From Anaerobacillus sp. (GTDB lineage: Bacteria > Bacillota > Bacilli > Bacillales > Anaerobacillaceae), in the NCBI GenBank assembly GCA_007118195.1, contig SKSA01000181.1:1-5841 (forward strand): 5,841 bases of DNA, in the 5' to 3' direction. The position numbers and the translations under genes were made by a program. Below the pieces are notes generated by a model. It made no database searches. It was not told the origin of the DNA and saw nothing but the letters and a program-made list of their open reading frames with translations. Below are positions 5,299-5,841 of the stretch, one piece after another (the first letter of the stretch is position 1; every line of letters begins with the position of its first letter).

Positions 5299-5841
5299 TT
5301 ATTGTGTTACTGGTATATATAAAATTTGACCTTCTTCCACATTGGAATCATTGAGACGGTTTACTCGAATAAGCGAACTTTCGTTTACATTATAGCGTTG
5401 TGCGATTGTGTTCAACGTTTCTTCTTCCTGGATGATGCACATTTTTAATTTTTTAAACTCTTCTTCTCCCTTAGTCAGCATCTTTGTTAAATACAATGCA
5501 TTTTCTTCTCTTGGAGGCTTTGTTTTTTCTACTTCATTAGTTTCTTCTATTTCACTAGTTTCTTCTAGTTTAGTTTCAACTTGTTCTTCAGGAACATAAG
5601 CTACATTTGTAAGTTCTTGTTCTGGGCGTTCTACTTCGTTAACTTCAACGGCCTCTGTAGCTCTTTGACGTTTTCTTTCTCCTGCTAAACTTTTCAATGT
5701 ACTAAATGATTGCTCTTGCTTTTCTTCAGGTTGATGTTCATCTTCCGTTGATACCGTTTCTTGTTTAGGACGGTCTTTTATGATACCAAAAGATACAGAT
5801 GGTGCTTTTGTTTCTACCTGCTCTGTTATTTCTACTTCTTC
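5299..5841 (-). CDS. spoVID: SpoVID, spore coat morphogenetic protein, C-terminal part
   Basis: The reading frame is open to the right edge, so the N-terminus is missing; 180 residues are visible (the full protein is about 575 in B. subtilis). SpoVID works in the mother cell at the forespore surface, where it binds SpoIVA and drives encasement by coat proteins. The visible part starts with a long acidic, Glu/Thr/Val-rich disordered region (about 1-112). A conserved-looking segment ENALYLTKMLTKGEEEFKK follows (about 113-131), in the place of the B. subtilis SpoIVA-binding region just before the LysM. A C-terminal LysM domain comes last (about 134-179, from MCIIQEEETLNTIAQRY to GQILYIPV), ending VTQ. 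An in-frame TTG at 5697 is internal, not a start. Synteny with ysxE supports the call. Gene expression is presumably from a sigma-E promoter outside the window. Confidence 0.9.
   Translation of the reverse strand, partial: EEVEITEQVETKAPSVSFGIIKDRPKQETVSTEDEHQPEEKQEQSFSTLKSLAGERKRQRATEAVEVNEVERPEQELTNVAYVPEEQVETKLEETSEIEETNEVEKTKPPREENALYLTKMLTKGEEEFKKLKMCIIQEEETLNTIAQRYNVNESSLIRVNRLNDSNVEEGQILYIPVTQ
5530..5565 (-). repeat. Two 18-base tandem repeats within spoVID
   Basis: On the minus strand 5565-5548 and 5547-5530 are tandem 18-base units differing at two positions. They encode EETSEI and EETNEV, and a degenerate third unit starts EKTK. They lie in the acidic, disordered region before the LysM, where in-frame length change is likely tolerated. 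Confidence 0.75.

Noticed and set aside
5062..5322. Plus-strand ORF of 86 residues spanning the spoVID-next gene junction
   Set aside because: It is antisense to two operon genes, has shadow-like Ser/Leu-rich composition and no binding site.
5408..5599. Plus-strand ORF of 63 residues, Ser/Val-rich
   Set aside because: It is the reverse reading of the Glu/Thr repeats of SpoVID; composition explains it.
5299..5697. A separate 132-residue LysM protein starting at TTG 5697
   Set aside because: The same frame stays open to the window edge with the same acidic composition, and no ribosome binding site precedes the TTG; it is the tail of SpoVID.

Overview
The window looks like the chromosome of a low-GC, endospore-forming member of the Bacillaceae. 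The main evidence is gene order. On the minus strand a spoVID-like gene (5' end beyond the right edge) is followed by a kinase-like coat-associated gene and a ysxE-like gene. At the far left is a valine-type T-box leader whose gene, presumably valS, starts just outside the window. This matches the spoVID-ysxE-valS order I know from Bacillus subtilis, with extra material inserted between ysxE and valS. AT-rich intergenic DNA, strong AAGGAGG-type ribosome binding sites and use of TTG starts fit the same group. I cannot name the species.

Layout from right to left, along the direction of most transcription. At 5841-5299 is the C-terminal part of SpoVID, ending in a LysM domain. At 5273-4347 is an unrecognised 308-residue protein with faint CotS/YsxE-like features. 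At 4350-3322 is a YsxE-like predicted pseudokinase that overlaps the previous gene by ATGA. These three form one sporulation operon, which ends at a near-perfect bidirectional terminator (3208-3255). That terminator is shared with a convergent plus-strand gene (2999-3187) for a 62-residue, two-helix membrane protein starting at TTG. Divergent from the small gene is a minus-strand operon: a previously uncalled 36-residue single-helix peptide (2888-2778), an FtsX/MacB-type permease with a paired-cysteine motif in its large outer domain (2760-1546), and its ATPase (1545-868). Substrate is unknown.

Positions 1-867 hold no protein gene but are full of regulatory structure. At 561-31 (minus) I can reconstruct a T-box riboswitch: an AGUA/GAA specifier loop with valine codon GUC, a candidate stem II, a candidate stem III, the AAGGTGGTACCGCG box with UGGU facing a tRNA ACCA end, and mutually exclusive antiterminator and terminator helices. 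A roughly 147-base element, which folds into a long hairpin and carries a 19-base direct repeat at its two ends, lies between stem II and the downstream domain of this riboswitch. A second, more GC-rich palindromic element (627-710) lies between a good minus-strand promoter (774-803) and the T-box.

The spore genes probably act together in attaching the coat to the spore surface. The ABC operon looks like an insertion into that otherwise conserved neighbourhood. The most unusual things here are the repeat inside the T-box, the promoter/hairpin pair upstream of it, and the small-peptide plus di-cysteine ABC operon.
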